A DNA stretch of 64,000 bases from Ottelia alismoides (GCA_037367405.1 JAZKJV010003377.1:434001-498000), one strand, 5' to 3'; positions 22,406 to 34,453 are shown, counted from the first letter of the stretch. The notes: generated by a model not told the origin, from the letters alone. Numbers and translations: made by a program.

Positions 22406-22798
22406 GTCAAATCTGATGTTCCAGTGACGAGAAGATTGTTTAAGCCCATAGATGGATTTCTTCAGCTTGCATACTTTGCCTTCCTCAATTATGAAGCCCT
22501 AGGGATGCTCCATATAGATATCCTCCTCGAGGTATCCATTGAGGAAAGTCGTCTTGACGTCCATCTTTCGGATGTCGTAGTCAAGAGATGCAACTATAGC
22601 CAGCAGTGTCCTGATTGATTTAAGCATAGTCACAGGAGAGAACGTCTCATCGTAGTCAATGTATTCTCTCTGTGTGTAGCCCTTGGCTACGAACCATGCC
22701 TTGAAAGTCTCTACTTTCCTATCTGATCCCCTCCTTCTCTTGAAGATCCATTTACACCCAATGGGCTTTACCCCTTTAGTGGATCCTCTAGGGTCCAT
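22406..22798 (-). pseudogene. copia-2 reverse transcriptase, N-terminal part only
   Basis: The frame from 22798 to 22499 carries G-V-K-P-I-G-C-K-W-I-F-K-R, then A-K-G-Y-T-Q-R, then D-Y-D-E-T-F-S-P-V and M-D-V-K-T-T-F-L-N-G, with the first catalytic Asp in MDV. It stops at 22499, but homology continues to 22406 with L-K-K-S-I-Y-G-L. The YVDD box and the whole C-terminal half are deleted. This is what most clearly disables the element. Confidence 0.85.
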
Positions 22799-23169
22799 GC
22801 AACATTCTTATGCATGGAGTCAATTTCTGACTTCATTGCTAGCATCCATCTATCCATGTCATGATCTGTGAGTGCTTCATCAAATGATGTAGGATCATTG
22901 TCAGTTTCACCTGACACATGGAATCCATACATTTCAGGTGGTGCAACCACCCTCAAACTCCTTCGAAGAGGTATGGGTGTTTCATCTTCATTTATCTCTT
23001 CAGTTTCTGATTCCAGAAGCTCAGAATCCTCAGGGGATTCAATGAGTTCTTCTACTTCACTTTTGTCTTGACCTTTAAAGAAGTCATCCTCCATAAATTT
23101 CACATCTCTAGAGACAAAAACCCTTTAGGTCTCAGGGTCATAAAGCTGGTATCTAATGCCATCTTTAAT
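22768..23169 (-). pseudogene. copia-2 integrase-RT linker
   Basis: This minus-strand frame (23103-22768) is rich in Glu, Asp and Ser, with V-E-E-L-I-E-S-P-E-D-S, D-E-T-P-I-P-L-R-R-S and the D-M-D-R-W-M-L-A-M-K-S-E block that leads into RT. Acidic linkers of this kind separate integrase from RT in plant copia Pol. It has its own frame break from integrase near 23130-23170. Confidence 0.8.
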
Positions 23170-24318
23170 TTACCAAAAGAAGTAAAACTCATGAGAGCGA
23201 GATTCTAGCTTACTTGTGTCCACGTTCCTCGCATGGACCAAGCAACCCCAAACCCTCGAGTGTTTAATACTAGGTTTGATTCCATACCATAGATCATGAG
23301 TAGTCTTAGGTACAGATTTGCTAAGAATCATATTCAAGATATATATCTCAATCTCTAATGCATACCCCCAGAAACTAAGCGGTAAATGAGCTTTGCTTAT
23401 CATAGATCGGACCATATCCATAATAGTCATGTTGTGTCTTTCAGTAACACCATTAAGTTGGGGGGTTCCAGTAGGAGTGAGATTGGAGAAAATTCCATTC
23501 TCTTTAAGGTATTCCTTGAATTCATCTGAGAGGCACTCGCCACCTCGATCGGATTGAATCTGTTTGATCTTCCTATCGGTTTGGTTCTCAACCAAAGCCT
23601 TGAACTCTTTGAACTTTTCAAAGGTTTCAAATTTATGACTTAGTAGGAAGATAAACCCGTATAACGAATGGTCATCAATAAACGTCAAATAATATCGATA
23701 TCCATTTCGAGTCGTGGTACTAAAGGGGCCACAAACATCGGTATGTACTAGGTCAAGTATACCTTCGCAGCGTGTAACCTTGTTACAAAAAGGTGTTCTA
23801 GTCATTTTACCTCGAATACAATGTTCGCAGGTAGGCAAAGATTGAACCTGTAGAAAATCTAAAGGTCCATTTTTTATCAATCTATTGATCCTATCAACAG
23901 ATACATGACCAAGCCTTTGATGCCAAATCATATTCGAATGATTTTCATCCTCCCTGGATCTTTTAGGGTTTTTATTATTATTAGTGGTAGTAACATTCAT
24001 GACATCTTCATCAATGCACAATTCATAGAGTCCACCAAAAGTCAAAACACCATCTGCAATATATTTATCATAACAATATATGACTAATTTATTATAGAAT
24101 AGGAATGAATATACACTTCTAACAAGTTTAGATGCAGATATTAAATTCCTTCTGACTTCATGTACATAAAAACACTCTTTAAATAAAAGGACTCTCCCAC
24201 TATATAAAGATAGTCTACAGGTCTCGACGGTGATTGCTGCAACACTTGCATCAGATCCCATCTGGATGACTATCTGCCCTTCTTCCAGATTCTTAGTTTC
24301 CTGAAATAGATGCAACAA
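23170..24318 (-). pseudogene. copia-2 protease C-terminal part and integrase, long open frame
   Basis: This 382-codon open frame is the best preserved coding segment in the window. The first about 100 codons are the C-terminal part of the protease region. The GAG-pre-integrase/HHCC zinc domain follows (W-H-Q-R-L-G-H, then C-E-H-C-I-R-G-K). The catalytic core has an apparently complete DDE triad: D in H-T-D-V-C-G-P, D in Q-S-D-R-G-G-E, and E in G-V-T-E-R-H-N. The copia tail is present to S-K-L-E-S, but the usual YFIGY motif reads YFFW and then a stop. It is part of a broken Gag-Pol, so no function is expected. Confidence 0.88.
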
Positions 24319-25251
24319 ATTACATACATGAATAGAAGCACCAGAATTAACAACCCAACTTCCTTCTCATCCAATGAGAAAGCTAGTTTCAATGATGAAA
24401 GTAGATTTCATACCTGCAGGGGCTTTACCTTTGTCGGCAGACTTCAGGTATTCCAGGTAGTTACGCCTTCAGTGCCCTGGCTTCTTGCAGTGGTGACAAA
24501 CGTCGGTTTTCTTCAATTCTATCAACATAGATGCATTGGAAGATGAGACAACACCTTGACTTTTCTTCTTTCTTTTTTGGACCGGGCCCTTCCGAGAACC
24601 TTACTTCCGACCATGCTTTCCTTTGACCTGTGCAACCATTACACTGCCAGAGGGGCTATCCTTCCTCATTAAGTCTTCAGCAGACTTTAATGCAACTAAT
24701 AACCCAACGTTATTATAATCAACTTTGCTTATATGGAATGTGACAACAAAGTTGTTGAAAGACTTAGGGAGTGACAATAGAATGAAGTCTGCTTGCATAT
24801 CTGCATCCATGTCAGCTCCTAGGGTTTCCAATTTAGAAAGGTACCCAAACATTTTGAGTACATGCTCTCTGATAGAGGTTCCCTCCTACATCTTGCAGCA
24901 ATAATATCTCTCATTATATTATAACGTTGTGTGCGGTTCACATCACCGAACATTTCCCTCAGATTCGTCGTAATATCATGGCAAGTGGCCATTTCCACAT
25001 GTTGCTTCTGCATCACATTGGACAATGAACCCTGAATGTAACATCTTGCCAGATTATGATATTTCCTCATATTTTTCTTTATATTTGATTTCCTCCGGAG
25101 TCTTTGAGTCGGTGTATTATTTTTTTGACAACACATAAGATATGCGCTCAGCCGAAAGAACAAGATCCAAATTTAAGATCCAATCCGAATAATTTGGTCC
25201 AGTCAGTCTATTGGCCTCCAGAAGCCTACTAAGTGGGTTCATGGACTTCAT
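24319..25251 (-). pseudogene. copia-2 gag and protease N-terminus, broken
   Basis: The likely start is ATG at 25251 (MKSMNPLSRLLEANRLTGPN), typical of plant copia Gag, and it follows a splice-acceptor-like TTACAG. A stop near codon 45, a frame change near 24860, and stops at 24601 and within the zinc knuckle break it. The knuckle reads C-H-H-C-K-K-P-G-H, then a stop, then R-R-N-Y, so the fourth ligand Cys is Tyr. The protease active site near 24345 reads V-V-N-S-G-A, with the catalytic Asp changed to Asn. The capsid part contains L-P-K-S-F-N-N-F. Confidence 0.82.
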
Positions 25252-25254
25252 TTT

Positions 25255-25408
25255 CTGTAATTAAGAATGAACTATATTAGAACATATAAATAATTATATA
25301 TTCAATTTAAAATTATTTGATTAAGGAATTTCTAATCAAATTAGTCTTGCTTTTTCAACTTTAAAAGTTCATTTCCTTAATCACTTTCAAAGCAAGAGAC
25401 ATACTTAC
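25255..25408 (-). other. Likely 154-bp intron upstream of copia-2 gag
   Basis: On the minus strand a donor GTAAGTAT at 25408 and an acceptor TTAATTACAG ending at 25255 bound a 154-bp AT-rich segment. The acceptor is three bases before the gag ATG. The donor is conserved in copia-4 (61492). It is supported by sequence only, with no transcript evidence. Confidence 0.5.
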
Positions 25409-25626
25409 CGCTATATCTCTAGCAAGAACTGGGATCTCCTCTTTACCTTTGTCACATCTTAATAATATGAGAACTTGTAACTCGAATAAAGAGAAGCGGG
25501 AATACATTTCACCTTGCAAGTTCAACTTGCATCTCCAATTCGATCTTTAACACCTGGGCCCACCACCCCTAAGGTGATGTTGACCCATCGTTAATTGAAC
25601 CATCCATCAACAAGATTAGTACTCGC

Positions 25627-25687
25627 TATGCATAATCCAATATCACCCCAATATTATGAGGACTCGATATTGGGGTCACTACGCATA
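25627..25687 (-). other. Conserved 61-nt stem-loop in the copia-2 leader
   Basis: The inner arms CCAATATC (25637-25644) and GATATTGG (25666-25673) and outer arms TATGC (25627-25631) and GCATA (25683-25687) pair. The alternative arms CCCCAATAT and ATATTGGGG overlap the inner ones. The same 61-nt structure recurs in copia-4 at 61713-61773. It may be a packaging or dimerisation element (inference). Confidence 0.6.
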
Positions 25688-26978
25688 CAGCTTTACTCTT
25701 TCAAGAAGCAAAGAGCCCGATCCAGATGCGCTTATATGAAGGAGCTGTCACTCCGGACAGGCATCTCCTACATACAATCCCCACGGCGACGGAACCCTTC
25801 ACCTTGACGGGAGACCGTGGATGTCACTTATGTGATCCTCCACCTCATATTCAAATTATAATTAATTATCGTGAAACGCATTCACATAATTAATTCTTCC
25901 AAGGGAAATACACATCTATTCATAATAGAGTGTTTTTAAGTGGATATAATTAATTCAATCACATTAAATCAATTATCAATCCAATTATTTCAATAAATTT
26001 AATTGTTACTTGAAAAATATGGTATTATCTCAAAGTACGTATTAATTTGAATTTTAATAATTAAAAAATACATCATGATTCTCTAACATTATCCCTTCCC
26101 TACCCACTACCATGGCCAATACCGACGGGAGTGGAACGGACCGCACATGGTGCAACCTACTACACCAACGCTCCCCAACTAGACACCATATCCGTCTCGG
26201 GTTAGGATAATGCCAAATCGATCATTATGTACTTGAGATGATAATCTGTTTTTCAACCGAATTTATACCATATAGTAATAATCAAAACAATTTGATTATA
26301 AGGAAATTTTCTAAATGAATACCCAATCCTATTCAAGTAAGATTGTTTGTTAGGAAAGATGATTGCACAATCAATTGTGATCTAAATCAAATCTAATCAA
26401 TGATTGGTTAAGGCAATGTAAATCAAGGAAATAATTATCATTAAATATTTGTCAAATATTTTTCATAATTATTTCATGAAATTAACCATTAATTTCACTA
26501 ATTGACAATCACATGGTTCTTGATTAGGAATGTAATTTCCAGAAGTGATCTCCACTTACTAAAATTAACATATCTCAATCAATTTAAATCCAAATTAAGC
26601 AAAATAACTTTTTGAAATTTGCTAACTTGATTTACAATAGAACCCAAGTGGTTAGCATGCATTTCTATGCATTTCAAAACAGTAATTAACTCCTTAATTA
26701 CGTCAATATTCGCAGTCCCCAAAACAATGGATACATGTTCATTAAAATGATCACAACATGAGCAAACAGAATCCAATTATGCAAACTCAAATCCCTTGAT
26801 TTCTTTATTTAATGGAAAACAAAATACAATTGATAATATCATGTTTAAACATTTTAAACATGGCCGAAATTATTCACTAAAAAGAGATACGAAAATGAAA
26901 TGTGATAAGACTTTCGCAAACCCTAACGAACCCAAGTCTTCCTAGGTTTATGGATCACATCCAAAACCTCTGACCTAA
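25688..26978 (-). other. copia-2 5' leader, noncoding
   Basis: This lies between the stem-loop and the primer site. It is AT-rich with a GC-richer block at about 26090-26220 that matches copia-4 at about 62180-62310. I see no coding frame. Its conservation against copia-4 is higher than that of the coding region. Confidence 0.65.
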
Positions 26979-26991
26979 GGATCTGATACCA
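26979..26991 (-). other. Primer-binding site of copia-2, initiator tRNA-Met
   Basis: The minus strand reads TGGTATCAGATCC, starting two bases after the LTR end ATCCTTCA. The standard complement to initiator tRNA-Met is TGGTATCAGAGC. Confidence 0.92.
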
Positions 26992-26993
26992 CT

Positions 26994-29557
26994 TGAAGGA
27001 TATGGAATAATCCTCAATCACATCATGAAAACATGGGGATCGTATCGTATACAATCAAGAACTACTAGTCGCACTAGTTGTTCGATGTAGTAGAATTTAA
27101 AAATTTCATGCGATGAAACCACATGATTCAAGAACACTTCTTGAATCATTTCATCTAACCATACACATAGATAAAGGAATACCTCTTGTAGCGTGGTTGT
27201 GATCAAGCCTCTAAGAAAAGAGACCTCCTTTCTCAAATCCGATCTTTGGAGGAGACGCTTGCGAGCGCGGTGATGAACTGCGTGCTTCTCGCAATCCAAG
27301 ATGTTGATCCAAGCTAGGGAACTCCTGATCTCATCGCACGAGATCGTATGTCTTCTTTGCGAGTGAGTCACACCAAAGAAGATGGAGAACTAAGGGTCAT
27401 TGAGGCGGCAGCACAACGGCTAAGCGACGACGGCGGCTTCTTCCCTCTAGGGCTAGGGTGGACGGCCACACAAGGAGAGAGAGGGAGAGAGGGCGCGAGA
27501 ATGAGAGAGAGGAGAGAGCTTGTTGTTGTTGTAACCTAGAAGATCAAGGTTTGCCTCTTCTTATATAGTACTTTGGGAGTCCATGGATCACAATCCATGG
27601 ACTACACAAAATCAATGGATGAGATTGATTTGTGCTTCTTTCAATGGCCAAGATTTTTTTCATTGGTAAACAACCAACAACAATTAATTTGATTTGATTA
27701 AATATATATTGATAAATCAATATAATTTAATTCTCAAATTAAATAAATTAATCTTGGAGATAATGGAAAGGAAAATCTCTCCTTCTATATAGGAGGGGTA
27801 GATGGCCTCCCTTTCCTTGTAGGAATTGGTGGTCGTCCCTTCTCCTATTAGAAAATGGAGATTCCAATGCAATCTCCAAGATTGCATGATTTCATGTATA
27901 TCCAATATTTAAAACAACAATTGTTTTAAATTATTCTACAAGAATAATTCATAATTTTTTTGTGAATATTGTAATCTTGCCATTGGAAATTTGTGAATCT
28001 TATTTACAACCCAAAATAAAAAGTGGTTTACATTTTTCAATTAATTATCCAATGTGAATCCAATTCACATCAATAATTGATCAACAAATATGAATCATAA
28101 TAAGCTCTCTAATACATTATAAATTAAATTTATAATATATTATGAATAATTGGATATTGCTATCCACATTATTCTCATCCATAATAATTAAATCACATTT
28201 AATTATATTGGATTATCATTCTCATGCATCCCAATAATGTGAATAAAATTCACATAATTCAAGATAATTAAGTCATATTTAATTATCCATTTCTCAATAC
28301 TTAGATATAATTCAACTATGGATTTATTCTTGAACCCTTTCAAGAATAATGCGCTTTCTCCGCATATACTTGGAGATAAGGACAGGGCAATTGTATTGTT
28401 CCACGTATAGCAAATAGATATTGAGATCACATCTCAAATCTAGACCCCAAGAACCTTTCATAGATGCTTGATTAAATCAAGGCCGAAAAACTAATATTCT
28501 CATTGCATCTGAACCTCATTCAGACCAATATCGAACACTTGGACCAAGATCAGGTTACTTCTCTACTGAGAGGAGTCACTAAAATCCAGACATGTTTCAT
28601 CACTCCCTCGGAATGGAAGCGTCATGGTTATACAATTGTTTATGATCACATCACCCTCAGGTATTCCTAATATCTGTACATCCAGCATACTGGAAGACCT
28701 ATGATAAACCCAAAGATATAGATCAATTTTACATGGTCATCTTTGGGGTTCAATCATCAAGTTTCTCAATCTTGGTCATTGGGAGTTGATATCAATCATA
28801 TGCTTTCACAAATCATATATCATATCTACAAATACTTGTCATGCTTCCAAAGCACAATGACCATGCATGGAATTTCATCGGTCCCAATACCTCATGAGTG
28901 AGATCATGTCTTCCGATTCACAAGTGAATCCGTATGATCCCTTTGAGAGATCGTATCACTCATATGCCCTTATATGCATACCAGCTCACCGGTGTATAGA
29001 CATTGGTTAGGTCATCAACCTATTTGTCTGCCAAATGTATGCACTCGAACATATAGTAAAACATTTGTCTCTTGTCAGAGGATGTGTGCCTATATCATAA
29101 CAGTATTCGACATAGGAATTTGGTTATCTCGATCTTGTTAAGTCAACCCCTTGACCTAACTATTCTGACACCTCAGAATCTCTATTCCCATGCAGAGGAC
29201 CTGCATCAAGACTTCTGTCAGATATCAGCGTAATGATGAAGGATTGTCATCTCCTACTCAGGCTGGAGATCATCTCTTAACAATCATTTTACGGTGCTTA
29301 ATGAGTCCTCAATCTAACTCCTTAGATATTCATCCAAGCACTAGCCTCTATGATTCAATTAATGAATCAATAGTAGTATGATCATTAAGATGGACATGGT
29401 ACACAACCCTAATTGTGCAAAGGGACCTTATAGTGCATTCATTCATTCATTTAATCTCAGAAAGGGAGTGAAACAATCAATAACTTTTATTGATAAATCT
29501 TATATTACAATAACATTTATTGTAGTAATGGTTCGCCTCGGGCTCGCATGTCTAACA
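26994..29557 (-). repeat. 5' LTR of copia-2 (2564 bp)
   Basis: On the minus strand it runs from TGTTAGACATGCGAGCCC at 29557 to ATATCCTTCA at 26994. A TATATAA box lies at 27567-27561 (minus). It matches the 3' LTR along its whole length with many substitutions and small indels. Confidence 0.93.
27908..27930 (-). repeat. 23-bp palindrome, copia-2 5' LTR
   Basis: TTTAAAACAA, loop CAA, TTGTTTTAAA. Perfect 10-bp arms, with AA/TT where other copies have AC/GT or GC/GC. Confidence 0.8.
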
Positions 29558-29562
29558 GGTTT
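29558..29562. other. Target-site duplication of copia-2, right copy
   Basis: GGTTT, matching 19316-19320. The D LTR resumes with GTCGGAAGGAACCCG. Confidence 0.92.
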
Positions 29563-30493
29563 GTCGGAAGGAACCCGTATTGGCATTGCCCTACCTAGGT
29601 GGTACACGGCTGTCCTGTTATGTTAAGTGCACACGAAATGAATGATTTGCAACACGTGGTATCGGGAGCCAATATATTCAGGTAGAAAGATTGAAGATGT
29701 GGTTGTGTCATGTGGAGGCATGGGTGGTTCAATTGTGGTTGGATCACGATAACATATATTTAAAGCCGCTAGGTTATGTGATTAAAGGTTAGCCTGAGGT
29801 TTTAAGCAACCGAATCCTCGAGGACGTGTGCTCCTTTGTTTTCCAGACTGAGGGTTTGAGACCTTGATTAATAAAAGAAAAAGGAAATTTTCAAGGTAGT
29901 ATTGGAGGATTGGTTGAGGCGACGTGTGGCTGCATAAGCTTACTAGATTAACGCAATCTCCAATCCTGAAGTGTCCACAGCTTTGGAGTCCATATAGTGG
30001 CGAGGTAATTCCCTGGACTAGTCCCTGACTTGGAATAAGGAATAGGATTTAAACTAATGAGAAGGAATGAAACTTTTTGTGATAACAAGTTTTGAAAAAA
30101 ATTACACCATTTGTTTGCTTTTCTCTTCTTCGTTACTTAGCATTCGCTAATTGTTATCCTATGATTTATGAAAAACCCAACAGGTGTCGGTGAGCCATCA
30201 CAAGAACTTTAATAATCCAGCTAACTAACATAGTCATCCAGTCAATCACTCTGTAAGGTAGTTAGGAATCTTTTCGTGTATTTCCTTTCCATTTGATGTA
30301 CATGTAGATGGTTATAGTGAGACAATGTATCATGTGGACTTTATTTGTGAATGGAAAAGTGTTGAAGTGCTTTCTTCTGAGTAATTTTAATTGCAGTCAG
30401 TTTCTGAATTTTAGTTGTGATTGTTGAGTAAATTATTGTTGAGTAACAAGATCCGGATATGGGAGGATCCGATGGTCCGGAATTGGGGTGATA
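29563..30493 (+). repeat. 3' LTR of element D, second part
   Basis: This continues the LTR interrupted at 19320 and aligns with 44039-44986 of element C. It ends AATTGGGGTGATA. The terminal GTGATA resembles the GTGACA end usual in chromovirus LTRs, so the end at 30493 is set by comparison and may be off by a few bases. Confidence 0.85.
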
Positions 30494-30559
30494 CCTAGTT
30501 TTGGGGGTTGTGGTGTTATAATATAGCATCCCCTTTTATATAAATAAATAGCTATACAA

Positions 30560-30725
30560 ATCAGACTTAAATCCAAGGCAAACATGACTTTGTATCCCAA
30601 ATCAAATATGACTTCAAATTCTAACAGAAATAGGACTTTCAATCCATATAAAACATGACTTCAAACCAAAGAAAATAGAGCTTTGAGTTCCAAGCAAGGG
30701 GAGCTTTGGGTTCAATTTTGTCAAG
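30560..30725. repeat. Seven degenerate 22-25-bp tandem repeats
   Basis: A unit like ATGACTTCAAATCCAAANAAAA repeats about seven times (ACTTAAATCC, ACTTTGTATCC, ACTTCAAATTC, ACTTTCAATCC, ACTTCAAACC, GCTTTGAGTTCC, GCTTTGGGTTC). It lies just beyond the D LTR and is unrelated to the LTR repeats. I do not recognise the parent element. Confidence 0.65.
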
Positions 30726-33010
30726 CAATAATCACTCGCTCCTATAACTCACTCTCACACATTGTGGGCTTTACATTTGGGACTATGTTTGGGAGTGTTA
30801 AAAAACCACTACTCTTTATTTTTAAATATTAAAGTCAATTTGTACATTAGTTTCTATAATCATAAGTTTCTTGTGGTACTTGTACAGGTATCTAATGAAG
30901 GTTTATAAAATGGAAATGCAACTTTGTAAAATCGAGGTAGGAAATGTCATAATGGGGATGTAATCAATGGACTTTTTTTGTATTTTTAATGATATTAAAC
31001 ATATGATGAATCTAGGATTCACTCACTTAAATGGTGCAAATTGAGCTCTAATTCCCATAAAAACACATGCATTTGCATATAATTGCATGTTTTTATCATG
31101 TGCATTGCTAATCTTTCATAATTAAACATAAAAAACACATAATAATCATAAAAATTATAAAACATAGAAAAATGGAAATGATGTACTTGTACAAACTGAA
31201 TAAAAGATAATAAATAGATGGGCTATGAGCCCATGTATTTTGCATAACCCTAAAGGCCCATTAGTGTGAACAGGTGGATAAATAAAAATAAGAAAGACAA
31301 AGAAAATCACAAAAATAATGATTTACATGTTCATATGTCTCTATATGTATAAGTGTTGTATTTACTAATTTCTAATAAATTCATGTTAATTACCATAGTT
31401 TGTAATAAACTAATACAAAGAAATTAAAATAAAAAATCATAAACCATTGAAAAAGATCAAAAATGCCCTTATTCGCATATATATCATCTTTGTGCATTTT
31501 ATTCTACCTTTTATTACTTATTAAAAATCCAAAAAAAAATATTAATGTGTAAATATTATAGTATTGATAGATTGCAATATGACTCGTATATTATTAAGAA
31601 CAAATTAAAAAGAAAAATAATAAACCTCAAAAAATGTTATTTAGACCTATAAAATATTTTAAAAAGTACTTTTCTTTATGTAAATTACATCTTTTATATT
31701 TGGTCCCTTCAACAAAGTTGTAGATCCTATTGCGATCTACAATTTTGATGTTGATCACATTTCCAAATAGTCACTTTTTTATTTTTTTTTATTTGTTGTG
31801 AATTTTCTTCTAGCGGTGTGTGGCTTGTCGACTATAGTAAACTGTTTCACATTTCCATTGGTCCACCAGTATCTTCCATTACATGTCACTAGGTCCTCAT
31901 TAACCTCAATCAACGAGGCCTTGGACTGAGTCCACGTTCCCCTTCCATAGGTCATCACATCTAGTCAACCTCCACGTCAACCTAATGAGTTGACAAGTGG
32001 TCAACTCACCCTCTTTCACGTGTGCAACCTCCCCGGGGCCATCCATGTCTCTGACCATCCTCTATCATCGCAGTAGCTAGACCTACTCCACAAACATCAT
32101 CTTTGCACGTCCACTACTCTTGCCATCACCAGCCATGGTCCCCTCTCGCCAATCAGGCAACCCTAACAAACCCAACAATTCATATAAAAAATTTTCGAAA
32201 TTGGATTTCCTCCTTCAATCGTCATCCCTATAATCCTCGCTTCAGCTCCACCTATTTCTACTAAGTGACATCTCTACGATTGGTATTAAGCAATGACGCA
32301 CGAGGCAGGAAAGTTTTGGTGAGGTCCAGTGGCTTGTTCACCAACACAACAACAACTCTAGGAGATGCAGAGTTTCATGGTCTCATCATTGTGCCACTAA
32401 CGCGAGAATCATTGTGGTTATGTACACCAAATCTCAGATGAACATTCACCTGCGCAAGGTATTGTGCCCTCACCATCTTCTTCTTCTCTTTACCTTTCAT
32501 TTCAACCTCTTGTGCTTCCTCTTCTCTACACTTTATGTCCCTCTTCTTCATCTCCATGTTCTTCTTCTACACTCCTTGATAGTTCTCCTCTTTGGTCCTT
32601 TTATGTAAATTGTAACTGCCATTCACCTTACCATTTTTCTTCTCTCTATCGTGCTATCTCACACAACCTCAATCCCACTCCGACCAACCACCATGCTCGA
32701 ATGTGATTCTCTCCATCCTTCACCCACATCGGAGCCTTAATCATGCCCATTCAACCATTGTTGTCCCTGCGTCTAAGATTGAAGTTTTTGGCATGACCCA
32801 CGTACGATTCTTCGAAATCGCGACCAAGTCTCATTTTAGAGGCATGCTTCTCATCAAGAGAGAGAGAGAGAGAGAGAGAGACCACCGACCCGGAGTACCC
32901 CTGAATATTGTTAAAGCTTGGAGGTCCTCGCCTGAAGCTTCCTCTCCTACACACACAAGGAGGAGGAGGATGAAACCCGGTGTCAAGTGCTCATATGAAC
33001 ACAACCCCTC
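30726..33010 (+). repeat. LTR-like block, probably a diverged Athila/Tat LTR
   Basis: AT-rich sequence leads to AACAAAGTTGTAGATCC near 31711, then a C-rich block at about 31850-32990. The same order and the same CAAAGTTGTAGATC and CTGATCACTTTTT stretch recur at about 34290-34400, followed by another GC-rich block. An (AG)n microsatellite lies at about 32859-32881. Short frames here (for example 32464-32706, 32703-33020) are low-complexity Ser/Pro/His stretches open on both strands, so I do not call a gene. The LTR identity is inferred. Confidence 0.4.
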
Positions 33011-33700
33011 GCTCAAGTAATATGATACACTTCAAGTTTTTCATATATGACACTAGTTTTAAATAAATTTTAATAGTTTACATGTCAAGTAACATGTAAA
33101 ATACTTATGTTAGTTATATAAAGAATAAATGATATTAGTAAAATCATTTGTACTTTTTAAATACTATTAAAAAAAGTTAATGAAAAAAGAAAAAATAGGC
33201 CATGGGTCGGCCCATGGCGAGCTTTGGAGAGAGATCTTTAGACCTCGACCCATTCAGCATGGCCTGGTCTGATCTACTGTCAACTAGGTGTTGACCAAAG
33301 TCTGTGTTGCTCATTGCGTGTTAAGTGTAGAGCACCTTTTTTATAAAGATAAGTAAGGTATGTGTTGATTAGATATAGTTTTACAGACATGGGGAGAACC
33401 TCCGTCAATTAATCGAACATCTTTGGGTGCAACTAAGCAACCCACCTCAACTTAAGAATCATGTGACGGGTAAATCGCCAATGGGCTCTCGCACCTTCCT
33501 CAGTGGGTAAATAATACCAAGAAATTGGAAACATCTCACCCACAAAGTGCGTTATTCAAGGAAAACATCAAGGAGACCCCTTTGGGTCTTTGATTATTGA
33601 TGAAACTATGATTCATCACTCTAAAAGTTGAAAATAGATCTTCGTTCCTGAGTAATTAGTTGCATTTCATCACTTATATTGCATAACTAGCATTCGTGCA
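33011..33700. other. Unassigned intergenic or element-derived sequence
   Basis: I see no coding frame, LTR end or primer site here. The composition is intermediate. Confidence 0.4.
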
Positions 33701-34453
33701 TGTGTAAATAATATGTGTATTTTAGCATTCATAGGTGCGTTAAATAAGGAGACAAATTCACTTGTAAATATTCAAATGTATATTAGATAAAATCACCTAT
33801 TTGTGTATATTTTATACAACTCCAAATCCAATAAAATTAACTCTATAGTGTATATTACAAACATTAATAAAGAAAAAATATCAAAAAATACTAACTTGTA
33901 AAATTATCCAATAAAACCCAAATCCAAGTTTGAGATTATGATTTTTAAAATGTGCATATCTCTCTAACGCAGTATTCGATTCAGGTCTACTCATTTGTAA
34001 AGTAATATATATTCAAAGACCTTCAAAACAAGACTATTTTCATAAAATCAGATATCGTATGCGAAACTTGGGTTTTGGGCCCCTCTTGTATATTGTACAT
34101 ATGACCAAAATAACCTTCATTTTATCTAATTATTTTCTTAATTATTAAAAATACAAAAGATTGGATTAAGTTGTAAATATTCCTTTTAATTTTATCTAAA
34201 TTTTTTTTATTTTTCTCTAAATTAAAAATAACAAAAAAAATTGCAAAACATAAAAATATGGTATTTTATACCTATAAGATACCACCCAAAAATACACTTT
34301 GTACAGATGGTTTATTTTGATTTTCAATCCTTCACAAAAGTTGTAGATCTCGTCGAGACAAGCAACTTTCATGCTGATCACTTTTTGATTTGACCTCTTT
34401 TATTATTTATTATTTATTTTTTCTTTACATTTTATTTACGATTTTTTGGGATC

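Larger units (their letters stand above)
19321..29557 (-). mobile_element. Complete Ty1/copia retrotransposon copia-2 with both LTRs
   Basis: This is a 10,237-bp minus-strand element with LTRs at both ends, an initiator tRNA-Met primer site, a polypurine tract and a GGTTT target duplication. Internal order on the minus strand is leader with likely intron, gag, protease, integrase, linker, RT, RNase H, the copia order. The two LTRs differ at many sites by eye, so the insertion is not recent. Coding defects include stops, frameshifts, loss of the RT catalytic region and a protease D-to-N change, so it is not autonomous. Confidence 0.95.
14627..30493 (+). mobile_element. Gypsy chromovirus D, 5'-truncated, interrupted by copia-2
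   Basis: Homology to element C begins at about 14627 inside the RT active-site region and continues through RNase H, integrase and chromodomain to 17253, then into the 3' LTR from 17398. That LTR is interrupted at 19320 by copia-2 and resumes at 29563, ending near 30493 (GGGGTGATA, compare GGGGTCGC in C). The 5' LTR, gag, protease and RT N-terminus are missing. The span includes the unrelated nested copia-2 at 19321-29557. Confidence 0.88.

Noticed and set aside
22136..22871. Plus-strand frames opposite copia-2 RNase H and RT
   Set aside because: They are shadows of the minus-strand pol sequence. Identical-looking shadows appear opposite the same domains in copia-3 (41826-42113, 53152-53373).
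32703..33020. Frame of 105 codons spanning an (AG)n run
   Set aside because: The Arg-Glu stretch is the microsatellite translated. An equally long frame exists on the other strand.
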